Numbered from the stretch's first letter, positions 53,014-63,978 are shown. The stretch: DNA of 64,000 bases from Synechococcus sp. NOUM97013 (GCF_014279815.1 NZ_CP047941.1:2480001-2544000), one strand, 5' to 3'. The notes: generated by a model not told the origin, from the sequence alone. Translations and numbers: made by a program.

Positions 53014-53478
53014 ATGGCCATACCCGTCTGGCAACGGTTTCTGGGGCTGCTGGTGTATCTGCTGCCTTGGAGTGATGCGATCCCATTCGGCAGCCATCTG
53101 ATGCAGCAATTCCCATGGTTGCAATGGCTGACCCTGCCGGCCCTGCCCCTGGTTCTGTTGGAACGGGGAATCCCGTTCGGCAACCTGCTGGTGTTCTTTC
53201 TGTTGTTCCTGGCGGTGGTGCGCAATCCGAACGTGCCCTACTTCCTGCGCTTCAACACGCTCCAAGCTCTGCTGGTGGACATCATCGTGGTGATCCTGGG
53301 CTACGCATTCGCGATTTTGATCCAGCCACTGGGTGGTGGACTGATGCTTCGAACCCTGTCCAGCACAGTAGTAGTGGGTGTTTTGGCGGTGCTGATCTTC
53401 GCCTGGATCGAATGCATCCGTGGCCGGGAGCCCGATCTACCCGGCTTGAGTCAGGCCGTACGGATGCAGCTCTACTGA
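53014..53478 (+). CDS. Tic20-like membrane protein
   Basis: A 154-residue protein with four membrane helices. LGLLVYLLPWSDAIPFGSHLM, NPNVPYFLRFNTLQALLVDIIVVILG (about 71-96) and the final PDLPGLSQAVRMQLY match the cyanobacterial Tic20/YCF60 family, relatives of the chloroplast protein import channel. The ATG giving MAIPVWQRF is chosen; an upstream in-frame start would overlap aroE. The cyanobacterial role is not defined. Confidence 0.85.
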   Translation: MAIPVWQRFLGLLVYLLPWSDAIPFGSHLMQQFPWLQWLTLPALPLVLLERGIPFGNLLVFFLLFLAVVRNPNVPYFLRFNTLQALLVDIIVVILGYAFAILIQPLGGGLMLRTLSSTVVVGVLAVLIFAWIECIRGREPDLPGLSQAVRMQLY

Positions 53479-53516
53479 GGCTGTCAACCCCAAGGAGATA
53501 GGCTGTTGAATCCGTC

Positions 53517-53532
53517 GCTCACCTGGGTGAGC
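53517..53532 (+). promoter_or_regulatory. leader hairpin before rpsF
   Basis: GCTCAC-CTGG-GTGAGC forms a 6-bp stem with a tetraloop 26 bases before the rpsF ATG. No T-run follows. It could be part of an S6-binding autoregulatory leader, known for rpsF operons in other bacteria, but this is inference. Confidence 0.3.
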
Positions 53533-53558
53533 CTTCAGTCCCTGTCGGATCTGTCTTC

Positions 53559-53927
53559 ATGACCCAACAGCCTTATTACGAGACCATGTACATCCTCCGT
53601 CCGGACATCCCGGAGGAAGAGGTCGAGTCTCATCTCACCAAGTACCGCGACATCCTTGTGGAGGCCGGTGCAGACGTGCTGGACAACCAGATGCGCGGCA
53701 AGCGTCGTTTGGCTTACCCCATCGCCAAGCACAAGGAAGGCATCTACGTGCAGCTAAGCCACAACGGTGACGGCCAGCAGGTCGCCGTTCTGGAAAAGGC
53801 CATGCGTCTCAGTGAAGACGTGATCCGTTATCTCACCGTCAAGCAAGACGGCCCTCTGCCGGCTCCCCGCGTTGTTCCCGGCAGTGAAGCTGCTGCTCAG
53901 CCTGAAACGGCTGAAGCGTCTGCCTGA
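53559..53927 (+). CDS. rpsF: 30S ribosomal protein S6
   Basis: A 122-residue protein. [18 protein letters not shown] at the start and the [18 protein letters not shown] block near 48-65 are S6. The last ~20 residues are an Ala/Glu/Pro-rich tail. rpsR is not adjacent. It is followed by a coiled-coil hypothetical gene. Confidence 0.95.
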   Translation: MTQQPYYETMYILRPDIPEEEVESHLTKYRDILVEAGADVLDNQMRGKRRLAYPIAKHKEGIYVQLSHNGDGQQVAVLEKAMRLSEDVIRYLTVKQDGPLPAPRVVPGSEAAAQPETAEASA

Positions 53928-53970
53928 TCCAGGCATTGTTGAACCGCTGACCGGGCGATACCGTCCGGTC

Positions 53971-54354
53971 ATGCAGTCTCAGACTTCAGGCCATCAGGCA
54001 CCGGAGCCCCGCTGGAACGCTCCGGATGCTGCTTCATCTCCTGATCGTGAAGCCGATCCAGAGGTTGATGCGCTGCGCGCGCGCATCGATGAACTCGAAA
54101 CCATCGTGAATGACTACGAGGTTTTGCTTGAAGCCTTACCGGACCTGTTCGAACGCAAATTTCAACAGCGCCTCGAACCGCTGCTGGAGCGATACCGATT
54201 GCTGGCCCGGGCGCAGCAACTGCTGGGCGAAGCCGACCTTCCCCTGATCGAGCAACCTGAACGCCAGGCAAGCGACAACCGTCTGCCCATGCTTGAACGC
54301 TGGAGACAGACACGCAGCCGTGGTCAGGGACGTTCCACAAGAAACGCCGCCTGA
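53971..54354 (+). CDS. coiled-coil hypothetical protein, 127 aa
   Basis: After a 30-residue polar N-terminus, residues 38-95 form a strongly predicted helix/coiled coil (DALRARIDELETIVNDYEVL, KFQQRLEPLLERYRLLARA). The C-terminus is basic (RQTRSRGQGRSTRNAA). The ATG 43 bases after rpsF is used; the frame overlaps rpsF further upstream. No known family. Convergent with argG. Confidence 0.65.
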   Translation: MQSQTSGHQAPEPRWNAPDAASSPDREADPEVDALRARIDELETIVNDYEVLLEALPDLFERKFQQRLEPLLERYRLLARAQQLLGEADLPLIEQPERQASDNRLPMLERWRQTRSRGQGRSTRNAA

Positions 54355-54389
54355 ACTGGCCAAGAACGGCGACCCGGGCGCGTGAGCCT

Positions 54390-55595
<1,206 letters not shown>

Positions 55596-55622
55596 CAAGC
55601 GGACTCCTGATCTGTATCGGAA

Positions 55623-55820
55623 CTACTCCGATTCTCCACTCCCGCGGGACGCGAGCAGCAACCAACAGCCCATCAGCGCAGCAGGCGTGAACAACAGCAG
55701 CAAAACAGGCCCTGTCGTGACCTCGAGGGGCAGGGGATGCCGATCACCCCACAGGCGCACCAATGCACTGATCACAAGGGCGAAACCCCACACGGAAGCG
55801 AGAAGTGCCGCTTTGTTCAC
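55623..55820 (-). CDS. small membrane protein, 65 aa
   Basis: From a GTG, the product has two hydrophobic helices (ALLASVWGFALVISALV and GPVLLLLFTPAALMGCWLLLA) separated by a short polar loop, and the tail SRGSGESE. It lies between argG and the divergent DUF3134 gene. A longer frame to 55913 would overlap that gene. No family is recognised. Confidence 0.5.
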   Translation of the reverse strand: MNKAALLASVWGFALVISALVRLWGDRHPLPLEVTTGPVLLLLFTPAALMGCWLLLASRGSGESE

Positions 55821-55854
55821 AGGGGATGAAAACTCTGTCTCGTATATTGGTGGA

Positions 55855-56139
55855 TTGGCTCCAGAGATCTTGTCCTCAGCCCTTACGGACTTGAGCGCCC
55901 TCGACGGCGTCAATCCAGCCCTGACCCGTTACGGACGCAAGGATCCGGCTCCGGTTCTGCCCCTGCGCGAGGAGCCTGATCTGCTGAGCTGGCTCGAAAC
56001 CAGCGGCCGTCTTGTGGAAGATGAAGAATCGAACTCACCCGAAGTGAGCACGGTTGAAGAGGAAGAGCTCTCCGCGCTGATGGGCGAGAAAGAGGACTAC
56101 AAGGCTGACGAAGAGAACGAGGAAAACTGGGAAGACTGA
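55855..56139 (+). CDS. DUF3134 family protein
   Basis: The core NPALTRYGRKDPAPVLPLRE then PDLLSWLETSGRLVEDE is the cyanobacterial DUF3134 motif. A very acidic C-terminal tail follows (EEEELSALMGEKEDYKADEENEENWED in part). No ATG is in frame; TTG codons at 55855, 55870 and 55891 are the candidate starts, and the first is used here. Function is unknown. It precedes mraY by 30 bases. Confidence 0.72.
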   Translation: MAPEILSSALTDLSALDGVNPALTRYGRKDPAPVLPLREEPDLLSWLETSGRLVEDEESNSPEVSTVEEEELSALMGEKEDYKADEENEENWED

Positions 56140-56169
56140 TCTAAGGTCCCTGCGATTTGCCGCTGGGAC

Positions 56170-57267
56170 TTGAGCGATTCTGCGGAGCGATTCATCCGTC
56201 CTGATGGCCGCCTCTCCGCTGCTGCACTGATTGCAGCAGTTGGAACGGCGGCTTTTGTTTGTGACGCCAGGGTTCCCAACAGCCTGTTGAGCCTGCCCTT
56301 GCTGGTGGCGATGCTGATCTCCTCGATCATCACCTGGTGGGGCGTCCCCCGGTTACGGACGCTGAAGATGGGCCAGGTGATCCGGACGGAAGGTCCTCAA
56401 GGCCACCAAAGCAAATCGGGCACACCCACCATGGGCGGACTGCTGGTGGTCCCCGTTGGTGTGATCACGGGGTGTCTGATCAGCAGCGAGGGCCGCAGCG
56501 CTGAACAGTTACTGGCCATTGGCCTGGTCACACTGGCCTACATGGTGATTGGCGGTGTGGATGACTGGAGCAGCCTCACCAAGAACACCAACACAGGCCT
56601 GACTCCCAAAGGAAAACTGCTGCTTCAGGCAGCAGCGGCAATGCTGTTCCTTGGTTGGTCAGCACAGCAGGGATGGATCCAGGGCACGGTGGACCTTCAC
56701 AACGGCATCGCGATCCCTTTTGGCTGGCTGATCTGGCCACTGGGTCTTTTCGTGTTTCTGGCAGAAAGCAACGCCACGAACCTCACCGACGGGCTGGATG
56801 GTCTGGCCAGCGGCTGTGGCGCCCTGGTTTTCACCGGTCTGGGGGTGCAACTGATGCTGCGCGGCAATCAAGGTGATCCCGCCATTGCCGGGTTCTGCCT
56901 GGCCATGGCGGGATGCTGGCTGGGCTTTCTCATCCACAACCGCAACCCCGCCAGGGTGTTCATGGGCGACACCGGCTCTCTGGCGATGGGGGCATCGCTC
57001 ACGGCGGTAGCCCTGTTGACGAACAGCCTCTGGGCACTGCTCGTGATGGGAGGCGTATTCCTGGCGGAATCCCTCTCAGTGATCATCCAGGTGTGGGTGT
57101 TCAAAGCCACCAAAGGCGCCGATGGAGTGGGACGACGCGTGTTCCGAATGGCTCCTCTCCATCACCACTTCGAACTGGGTGGAACATCCGAGCAGGTCGT
57201 GGTGCCGATGTTCTGGCTCATCACAGCCGGACTGGTCATGCTGGGCTTGGCGCTACGCCCCATCTGA
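56170..57267 (+). CDS. mraY: phospho-N-acetylmuramoyl-pentapeptide transferase MraY
   Basis: A 365-residue membrane enzyme with about ten helices making lipid I of peptidoglycan. [12 protein letters not shown] near 82-93, the Asp pair GGVDDWSSL near 127-135, [17 protein letters not shown] near 198-214 and [13 protein letters not shown] near 264-276, and [12 protein letters not shown] near 327-338 are catalytic signatures. It starts at a TTG (MSDSAERF). Confidence 0.95.
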   Translation: MSDSAERFIRPDGRLSAAALIAAVGTAAFVCDARVPNSLLSLPLLVAMLISSIITWWGVPRLRTLKMGQVIRTEGPQGHQSKSGTPTMGGLLVVPVGVITGCLISSEGRSAEQLLAIGLVTLAYMVIGGVDDWSSLTKNTNTGLTPKGKLLLQAAAAMLFLGWSAQQGWIQGTVDLHNGIAIPFGWLIWPLGLFVFLAESNATNLTDGLDGLASGCGALVFTGLGVQLMLRGNQGDPAIAGFCLAMAGCWLGFLIHNRNPARVFMGDTGSLAMGASLTAVALLTNSLWALLVMGGVFLAESLSVIIQVWVFKATKGADGVGRRVFRMAPLHHHFELGGTSEQVVVPMFWLITAGLVMLGLALRPI

Positions 57268-57278
57268 TCCGAACTCCC

Positions 57279-57527
57279 ATGAGCTACTTCACCTGGAAGG
57301 AAGCCGGTCTGACCGCCGACTGCACCAGCCTGGAGGCGATGGCCGCTCGCTTTGAAGAAGCAGCCAGCTTGATGCGTCGGATGGCCGATCGGGGTTTCGT
57401 GCTGCAGCAGAACAACGGAGATCAGCGCATTACCCATGACGACGCCGAGGAGTTCCAGTCATGGGGATTTGTGAATGAAGAACCTGCGGAACGCCAGCTG
57501 ACCCTGATCCAAAACCTGGATCCCTGA
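57279..57527 (+). CDS. hypothetical protein, 82 aa
   Basis: A soluble, acidic, mostly helical small protein (MSYFTWKEAGLTADC at the N-terminus, LEAMAARFEEAASLMRRMA in the middle). It lies 11 bases after mraY and 11 before the exchanger gene, so it is in the same run. No family was recognised. Confidence 0.6.
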   Translation: MSYFTWKEAGLTADCTSLEAMAARFEEAASLMRRMADRGFVLQQNNGDQRITHDDAEEFQSWGFVNEEPAERQLTLIQNLDP

Positions 57528-57538
57528 GGGGCGCAGCG

Positions 57539-58693
57539 ATGAATCGCACGCTGCGCAACTGCTTCAACCTGCTGAAAGGCAACTACGTCAGCGGCTGGTC
57601 CTTGCTGTTGCTGCCAGCATTGCTGAGCTTGGCCATCGTTCCGTCCAGCACCTCGACGACCACGGCACTGCTGCTGCGCTTCCTCGGGCTTGGTGTCGCG
57701 CTGATTCCCCTGGCCAGAGTGATTTCACAGCTGGTGGATCACCTCAGTGATCACCTCGGTGATCGCTACAGCGGTGTCGTGAGCGTGGGACTGGGCAATC
57801 TTGTGGAGCTGGTGGTGAGCATCACCGCCCTCACCAGTGGCCTCTATGAGTTGGTGGTGATCTCCGTCGCGGGCGCCGTGATCACCAACTGTCTGCTGAT
57901 GCTGGGCATCAGCACCGTGCTAGCAGGACAACGGGAACAGCATGTGACCATCCAGGCCAGCAGCACAGATCTTCAAGCCCGCCAGCTGATGCTCAGTCTG
58001 CTGTTGCTGGCGATCCCCACGATCATCGGCCTTGGAACAGGGACTACACCCCTGGAGGGCAACAACCAGCAGGACAGCTTCGCGCTCTATTCGCTGGCTG
58101 TGGCCGTGATGATCCTTCTCTACTACGTGCTGTCCTTCGTGCTGCAGCTGGGAACCCACCGTTCCTTCTTCAGCGGCAATTCAGTGAAGCAAGCCGATCC
58201 GAACACGAACGGACCATCCACTGAAACGAAAAACACGCACAGCATCACAACCATTCTGATCGCCATGGCCGTGGTGAGCCTTGCAGTGATGGCGATTTCA
58301 GAGCCCCTCGTGCAGACCCTGGAAACACTGGTGTCACACACCCACCTCAGCGAACTGTTCATTGGTCTGATCCTGCTGCCACTGTTCGGATCCACCGCCG
58401 AAGGTGTGATCGCCATCGGTGCTGCCTCACGCGGGCGCATGGACCTGGCGATCACCAGCACGCTGGAATCGAGCGGGCAATTGATGTTGTTCGTGCTGCC
58501 GGTGCTGGTGCTGATCGGCTGGCCACTGGGACGTTTTTTGCACCTGAGCGTTCCGCTCAGCGCACTGGGCTGCACGGGGATCGCCGTGCTGGCCGTGCAC
58601 TGGATCACCGAGAACAACCAACTGGACTGGTACGAGGGCGTACAGCTGATCACGCTGTATGGCGTGATCCTGCTTGGCTGTCTGTTGCTCTAA
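57539..58693 (+). CDS. cation/proton exchanger (CaCA/CAX family)
   Basis: A 384-residue protein of about 11 helices. The two repeated alpha motifs are VVSVGLGNLVELVVSITAL near 80-98 (GNxxE) and LLPLFGSTAEGVIAIGAASRGRMDLAITST near 279-308 (the Glu retained, Asn replaced by Ser). These form the ion site of Ca2+/H+ or Na+/Ca2+ exchangers. Whether Ca2+ or another cation is carried is not decided by sequence. Confidence 0.85.
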   Translation: MNRTLRNCFNLLKGNYVSGWSLLLLPALLSLAIVPSSTSTTTALLLRFLGLGVALIPLARVISQLVDHLSDHLGDRYSGVVSVGLGNLVELVVSITALTSGLYELVVISVAGAVITNCLLMLGISTVLAGQREQHVTIQASSTDLQARQLMLSLLLLAIPTIIGLGTGTTPLEGNNQQDSFALYSLAVAVMILLYYVLSFVLQLGTHRSFFSGNSVKQADPNTNGPSTETKNTHSITTILIAMAVVSLAVMAISEPLVQTLETLVSHTHLSELFIGLILLPLFGSTAEGVIAIGAASRGRMDLAITSTLESSGQLMLFVLPVLVLIGWPLGRFLHLSVPLSALGCTGIAVLAVHWITENNQLDWYEGVQLITLYGVILLGCLLL

Positions 58694-58694
58694 C

Positions 58695-58874
58695 TCAACC
58701 CTTCGTGCGCAACGCTCCGACGATCCAAACCAGCACGAACGCCAGCGAAGAGACACCCAGATAGATCAACACCCACTTCTGAACCGTGGCGATCTCCCAG
58801 CCAAACAACAGACCATCGGCCGCATCCCCCGCCGTTGTGAAGGCAAAGGTGATGAGGCTCTGGAGAGCGGCCAT
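58695..58874 (-). CDS. small membrane protein, 59 aa
   Basis: The product is mostly hydrophobic: LQSLITFAFTTAG, then KWVLIYLGVSSLAFVLVWIVGA, ending RTKG. It is convergent with the exchanger gene (one base apart) and divergent from purT by 44 bases. The frame continues upstream without support. No family was recognised. Confidence 0.55.
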   Translation of the reverse strand: MAALQSLITFAFTTAGDAADGLLFGWEIATVQKWVLIYLGVSSLAFVLVWIVGALRTKG

Positions 58875-58918
58875 CAGGCGAAACGCGAAGATCAGACCAT
58901 GCTGCCGCGAAACAAGCG

Positions 58919-60088
58919 ATGACGACCTTTCCCGCCACGGTGATGCTGCTGGGCAGTGGAGAACTCGGCAAAGAAGTGGCGATCGCAGCCCAGCGCCTGG
59001 GCTGCAGGGTGATCGCCTGTGATCGCTACGACAACGCCCCAGCGATGCAGGTGGCGGACGTGGCGGAAGTGCTGCCGATGACGGAACCGGAGGCTCTCCT
59101 GGAAGTGGTTCGCCGCCACCGTCCAACGGTGGTGATTCCTGAAATCGAAGCCCTGGCCGTGAATGCACTGGCAGAACTGGAGGACGACGGCATCACCGTG
59201 ATCCCGACAGCCCGGGCCACCGCCGTCACAATGAACCGGGACCGCATTCGCGATCTTGCCGCCGGAGAACTCGGGCTGCGCACGGCGCGATTCGCCTACG
59301 CCGCGAGCGCGGAAGAGCTCCATCAAGCGGCGGAACCGCTGGGCTGGCCGGTGGTGGTCAAGCCGGTCATGAGCTCATCCGGAAAAGGACAGAGCGTGGT
59401 GGAACGGGCAGAGGATCTTGATCAAGCCTGGGAAGCCGCCATGGCCAATGCCCGGGGCACATCGGCCCAGGTGATCGTTGAGGAGTTTCTGCGTTTTGAC
59501 TTGGAAATCACTCTGCTGACCATCCGACAGCGGGAGGGCTCCACCCTGTTCTGCCCGCCCATCGGTCATGAGCAGGTCAACGGGGACTACCAGTGCAGCT
59601 GGCAGCCCGCTGCACTGAGTGCACGGCAATTGGAACAAGCCCAAGCCATGGCACGCACCGTCACGGACAACCTCGGTGGGGCCGGACTGTTCGGTGTCGA
59701 ATTCTTCCTGTGCGGTGATGAGGTGATTTTTTCGGAGCTCTCACCCCGTCCCCATGACACCGGGCTGGTCACCCTGATCAGCCAGAACCTCAGTGAATTC
59801 GAGTTGCATCTGAGGGCCGTTCTGGGTCTGCCAATCCCCGCAATCCACTGCACAGAGGCGGCGGCGAGCCGCGTGATCCTGGCTGACTGCCATGGCAGTC
59901 GCGTCAGCTTTGAGGGCTTGGAGGAGGCCTTGAGCCAACCCGACACCAATGTCCTGCTGTTCGGCAAAGCCCAGCCCCGTCCAGGACGGCGCATGGGCGT
60001 TGCCCTGGCCCGCGGCAAAGACCGAACGGAGGCTCAGGCCAAAGCAGACCGCAGTGCTGCAGCGGTCACGCTTCAGATCGAGGACTGA
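58919..60088 (+). CDS. purT: formate-dependent phosphoribosylglycinamide formyltransferase PurT
   Basis: A 389-residue ATP-grasp enzyme. VMLLGSGELGKEVAIAAQRLG at 8-28, GWPVVVKPVMSSSGKGQSVV near 141-160, GLFGVEFFLCGDEVIFSELSPRPHDTGLVTL near 256-286 are PurT signatures. It formylates GAR using formate and ATP. PurU, elsewhere in this window, can supply the formate. Its end overlaps convergent sps by 16 bases. Confidence 0.94.
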   Translation: MTTFPATVMLLGSGELGKEVAIAAQRLGCRVIACDRYDNAPAMQVADVAEVLPMTEPEALLEVVRRHRPTVVIPEIEALAVNALAELEDDGITVIPTARATAVTMNRDRIRDLAAGELGLRTARFAYAASAEELHQAAEPLGWPVVVKPVMSSSGKGQSVVERAEDLDQAWEAAMANARGTSAQVIVEEFLRFDLEITLLTIRQREGSTLFCPPIGHEQVNGDYQCSWQPAALSARQLEQAQAMARTVTDNLGGAGLFGVEFFLCGDEVIFSELSPRPHDTGLVTLISQNLSEFELHLRAVLGLPIPAIHCTEAAASRVILADCHGSRVSFEGLEEALSQPDTNVLLFGKAQPRPGRRMGVALARGKDRTEAQAKADRSAAAVTLQIED

Positions 60089-62286
60089 TCAAGGCGTGAG
60101 CGGGCGCTGAGGAATCGGTAGTGCTGGAGTCCTTCCAGCACGCCGGGTAAGCGCGAGCGATTGGCGAAGTAGACCCGCTGCTGTTGTCGGCAACCGTCCA
60201 GGCACGGGTCATGGTCAGCTGGCACCACTGCCGCCGGGAGACCCTGCACCAATTCCACATCCCCTTGCTGACTGGCTACCACCAGGAACTGCTCGAGCGG
60301 CAACTTCCAGCGCAGTGACAGGAAACGGATCGCCTCGCTGCGGGATGCACGCAGCGGCAGCACATCCAGGAACCAATGACAGCGCAGGTGGGGGCGAGCG
60401 GACTGACCGTGCTGGCGCAGACGCTGGCGAATCAGGGGAAGCACGGAAGGGCCGGGCTGACGCAGGAGATAACTGACCTTGAATTGCCCCTGATTCTCAG
60501 GTTTCTGAAGCTCCATGTGATCGGCCAGATCAGCGAGGATCTGCTCGACCGTCACACGCGACCAATCAACGCCGATCTGGGCTTCCCAGAAACGATCAGC
60601 CACCTGATCCTGGCCGTAATGAATCTGCGTTCCCGCCTGGGTGATCCAGACCTGAGGATCCGGCAGGTGCAGCTCAGCGAAGCGTTGGCGGGCTGCGGCC
60701 AAGCAACGACCGGTGATGATTCCCAGCCCAGTGCGGGCCGCCTGAGCAGCGGGCGCGTTCAGCTGTTGCCGCAGGGTTTGCAGGTCCTCAGCCGCCGGTT
60801 GTTCCAGGCTGCTGTCGAGATCCAGCAGAAGCAATCGTGATCCCAGAGGACTGTGCGAAGAATCCTGCTGAATCAGCTGAGACGTTGCCGTCACGACGTT
60901 GGAACGCTTGAGCCGCTCCTGCATGAGGGCCATGTAGCTGCAGACATGGGCATCCCAGCTGTAGTGGCGACTGACCGCCTCAACACCGTTGTCACTCCAG
61001 CGTCGCCAGCGATTGCGATCAGCTCCCGCTCGCTCGAGGCCGTCCTGAACTGATTCCAGGTCAGTCACATCCACCAGCAGACCGTTGTCACAGCGGCGCA
61101 GAATCTCGCGTGGACCACCGTCATCCGTGGCCACCATCGGCAAACCGGAGGCGGCCGCCTCCAGGAGCGTGAGCCCAAACGGTTCGGTCAGCGCAGGATT
61201 CACAAACAAACCCTGGCGAGCCGCGGCCCAGCGATAGATCGCTGGCACCTGATCACGGCGGTGCTGCTTGGGGTACGCCACCGATCCATAGAGGTCATAG
61301 CGATCAACCAGTTCGAAGATCTGGTGGAACACCTCCCGTTGCTGCCGATCCATTTGACGGGAGTCCTCTCGTGTGCCGAGCACCAGCACCAGGTTGTGCC
61401 GCTCACGCAACAAAGCGGAGCGACCGAAGGCCTCGACCAAGGCAGGAATGTTCTTGCGACGATCGGCCCTGCAGATCGCCAGCAGGGGAGGTCGATCGGG
61501 ATCGCGTAGAAAAGAGCTCAACAACTCGGAGACCTCTGCAGACTCATCGGCACTGCCCAGAGGGTGGAAGCGTCTTGCATCCACACCGGGAGGAACCACC
61601 TGGGCACGCTCCGACTTGAAGCGTCCATAGCGGGAATACTGTTCGTCGCGCTCCTGTCGCGTGCTGGTGATCACGAGATCGGCATGGGCCAGCGCCAGTT
61701 CCTCGGCATCAATGCGCCTGCTGATCGAATACGACTGTTCGATCTGCTCGTGATCGCCACCGGCCGCCAGCAATCGGCGCAGTTTCTCGCGACCGAGGGA
61801 ATGCCCCGTAAACACAAGGGGAATCCCAAGCCGACGACTCACCAGTGCACCCACATAGCCAGCATCGGCGTAATGGGCGTGGATCCAATCAGGGCGATTC
61901 TCCGAAACCTGAAGATGACGAACCAACTGATCAGCCAATTCGTCGAGATAGGGCCAGAGCTGTTCTTTGCGTAAATAACGGCGCGGCCCAAAGCTGAAGC
62001 GACGGATCGACGCACCAGGTGCGATGGATTCCTGCGGTTGCGCGTAATCCAGAGACATCCGACGGTCCTGGATTAACCGCGTCACCACCTCAACGTGATC
62101 CACCTCAGCGCGATTGGCGAGGCTGCGCGCAAGCTCGAGAACGTAGAGGGTCTGACCACCGGTGTCCGCGTCTCGGCCAAGTTCCAGATCATGGGATCGA
62201 AACAGGCCATGGAGATGCAGATGCAGCAGCTTCAGTCCCAAAATTCCTCCAACACGCGCAGGAACAGGTCCTGGCGTCCTGTTCAA
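60073..62286 (-). CDS. sps: sucrose-phosphate synthase with C-terminal phosphatase-like domain
   Basis: A 737-residue protein with two domains. Residues ~17-460 are a GT4 glycosyltransferase: HGLFRSHDLELGRDADTGGQT near 26-46, TGHSLGREKLRRL near 160-172, CRADRRKNIPALVEAFG near 272-288, and NPALTEPFGLTLLEAAASGLP near 363-383 (Glu pair). Residues ~483-720 form a HAD/SPP-like domain with D489-L-D491-S-S493. It joins UDP- or ADP-glucose with fructose 6-phosphate, for osmolyte sucrose. The start is a TTG; a second TTG near residue 16 is possible. Confidence 0.9.
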   Translation of the reverse strand: MNRTPGPVPARVGGILGLKLLHLHLHGLFRSHDLELGRDADTGGQTLYVLELARSLANRAEVDHVEVVTRLIQDRRMSLDYAQPQESIAPGASIRRFSFGPRRYLRKEQLWPYLDELADQLVRHLQVSENRPDWIHAHYADAGYVGALVSRRLGIPLVFTGHSLGREKLRRLLAAGGDHEQIEQSYSISRRIDAEELALAHADLVITSTRQERDEQYSRYGRFKSERAQVVPPGVDARRFHPLGSADESAEVSELLSSFLRDPDRPPLLAICRADRRKNIPALVEAFGRSALLRERHNLVLVLGTREDSRQMDRQQREVFHQIFELVDRYDLYGSVAYPKQHRRDQVPAIYRWAAARQGLFVNPALTEPFGLTLLEAAASGLPMVATDDGGPREILRRCDNGLLVDVTDLESVQDGLERAGADRNRWRRWSDNGVEAVSRHYSWDAHVCSYMALMQERLKRSNVVTATSQLIQQDSSHSPLGSRLLLLDLDSSLEQPAAEDLQTLRQQLNAPAAQAARTGLGIITGRCLAAARQRFAELHLPDPQVWITQAGTQIHYGQDQVADRFWEAQIGVDWSRVTVEQILADLADHMELQKPENQGQFKVSYLLRQPGPSVLPLIRQRLRQHGQSARPHLRCHWFLDVLPLRASRSEAIRFLSLRWKLPLEQFLVVASQQGDVELVQGLPAAVVPADHDPCLDGCRQQQRVYFANRSRLPGVLEGLQHYRFLSARSRLDQSSI

Positions 62287-62475
62287 GGATTAGGGGATGC
62301 GGCGATTGGAAACGTAAAAACAATCTGAGAAGTTTTTTTAGGCGTTGTTAGACAAGCCCAAACATTCGGTAATGACTGAACTCTCGCAACTCAGAACCTG
62401 AAAAAATCAGCGGATCCAATATTGAGATTCAGATACAAAATGCTTGATTGACCCCACCAATTGTTGTAACGAATC

Positions 62476-63978
62476 TCATAAATTTGGGGTGACATCGACA
62501 AGCGGCACCCGTTCATTTCCCCAGCCACCGGTGCTGAAACGGAATGAATCAGACAACCCAAATTGTTCGTTGATCCAGGCCAGGATCAATGGGGCAAGAA
62601 CGGGCGCCTCCTCGGCATCACTCGGAGCCCAGAGATTGAAGTGATCGCCACCGGAGGCCAACACGATGCGATGACCGTTGGCCATTGGCTGACCGTTGCG
62701 CAAGGGGACAACCGCCTCCGGGTCCGAAGGCACCACCCAGTCACGGGTGCCACTGACCAGCAGCACCTTGGCGTGCATCGCAGGACCACTCGACGCATCA
62801 AAGAGCAATCGCAGAGGCGGGCTCACCACAACAGCGGTCCGAACCCTGGGATCGGCCAGAGATCCCTGGTCAGCTCCATCCAGCCAGCTGCACTGCAACA
62901 ACCAGCTGAGGTTGCGATCGGGATCGTTGGGATCCTGGCAACGGACAGCGAGCTGTCTGCTGGTGGTTTGCAATCCACTCAACTGAAGGGCGGCTGTGGC
63001 ACCCCACGAGTGGCCAACAACCGCAACGGCATCGGTGTCAACGCTGAACTCCGACAAGAGCTGACCGGCATCCACGGCATCGATCAGCGCGCTGACATCC
63101 ATCGGACGCAGTCGCAGCTCCTCCGACGACGGTGGAGGCTGTTCACCCTGAAGAAGCGCTCGCTGCTGCTCCGCATCACTGCCGGGATGACGGGGTAACA
63201 ACACGGCAAAGCCATGGGCCGCCAACAAATGCGCCCAGCCTTCAAAACTGGCCGGCTCATCCCAGAGGCCGTGGGAAATCACCACCAGACGACCATTGGA
63301 GGATCGCTTGGGGGTGATCACCGTCACCTCCAGAGGCCGGCCGCGATGGGCGACGGCAACGGATCGCTGATCGCGATTCCAACCGGAATCAAAGCCGGCC
63401 ATCACCTCGGCAGAGACCGGTGTGGCTGACGTGGCTTGCTGCACTAATGCCCGGGCATCATCCTGATTGCGGCGCAGGCGATTGGCGTAGAAAGCCAGCA
63501 CCTCCAGGTTGAGCGTGATCTCGTCACCTGGCACATGACGCAGCAAGCCCAGAAGATGAGGCTCATCGTCGCGGTAGGCCGCGGCCAGAGCATCCGCAAG
63601 CATGCGACCACTCGTGTCGGCGGGAATGCCGGTGACCTGCACCAGTTCAGACGCAGCGATCAAGGCCTGCTCGAACAGGGGATGACCAAGCGACTGGTTG
63701 ACGATGTCGCTTGTTTTCTGAGGAAGAGGCGCAGTGAGCAAAGCCTCGATCAGTCGCTGGACAGCACCACTGCCCGCACGATCCAGTTCCCGCAGATCCG
63801 GATTGGAATCAATCAACTCTTGGGCCGTGCGTGACTTGGTGAGGTCGAGACTGAACCGTTCCTCAAACAGCGGCAACGTGAACGTGAGCCGATCAGCCGC
63901 AACGACTGGTTGAGCCAGCACCAACGCCCCCAGAGCAGCCGTCAGTGCAGGGATCCGAAAGTGCTGAACAAACCTCAT
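62476..63978 (-). CDS. exported alpha/beta hydrolase with DUF1400 N-terminal domain
   Basis: A 500-residue protein with a signal peptide (LTAALGALVLAQPVVAA, cleavage after AA near 28). DUF1400 covers about 29-145 (LTFTLPLFEERFSLDL). The hydrolase domain follows: LVVISHGLWDEPASFEGW near 230-247, nucleophile elbow GHSWGATAALQ near 322-332, and a C-terminal SGGDHFNLW with the catalytic His near 458-466. It resembles cyanobacterial predicted dienelactone hydrolase/platelet-activating-factor acetylhydrolase-like enzymes. The substrate is unknown. The 190 bases between it and sps show nothing I could assign. Confidence 0.82.
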   Translation of the reverse strand: MRFVQHFRIPALTAALGALVLAQPVVAADRLTFTLPLFEERFSLDLTKSRTAQELIDSNPDLRELDRAGSGAVQRLIEALLTAPLPQKTSDIVNQSLGHPLFEQALIAASELVQVTGIPADTSGRMLADALAAAYRDDEPHLLGLLRHVPGDEITLNLEVLAFYANRLRRNQDDARALVQQATSATPVSAEVMAGFDSGWNRDQRSVAVAHRGRPLEVTVITPKRSSNGRLVVISHGLWDEPASFEGWAHLLAAHGFAVLLPRHPGSDAEQQRALLQGEQPPPSSEELRLRPMDVSALIDAVDAGQLLSEFSVDTDAVAVVGHSWGATAALQLSGLQTTSRQLAVRCQDPNDPDRNLSWLLQCSWLDGADQGSLADPRVRTAVVVSPPLRLLFDASSGPAMHAKVLLVSGTRDWVVPSDPEAVVPLRNGQPMANGHRIVLASGGDHFNLWAPSDAEEAPVLAPLILAWINEQFGLSDSFRFSTGGWGNERVPLVDVTPNL

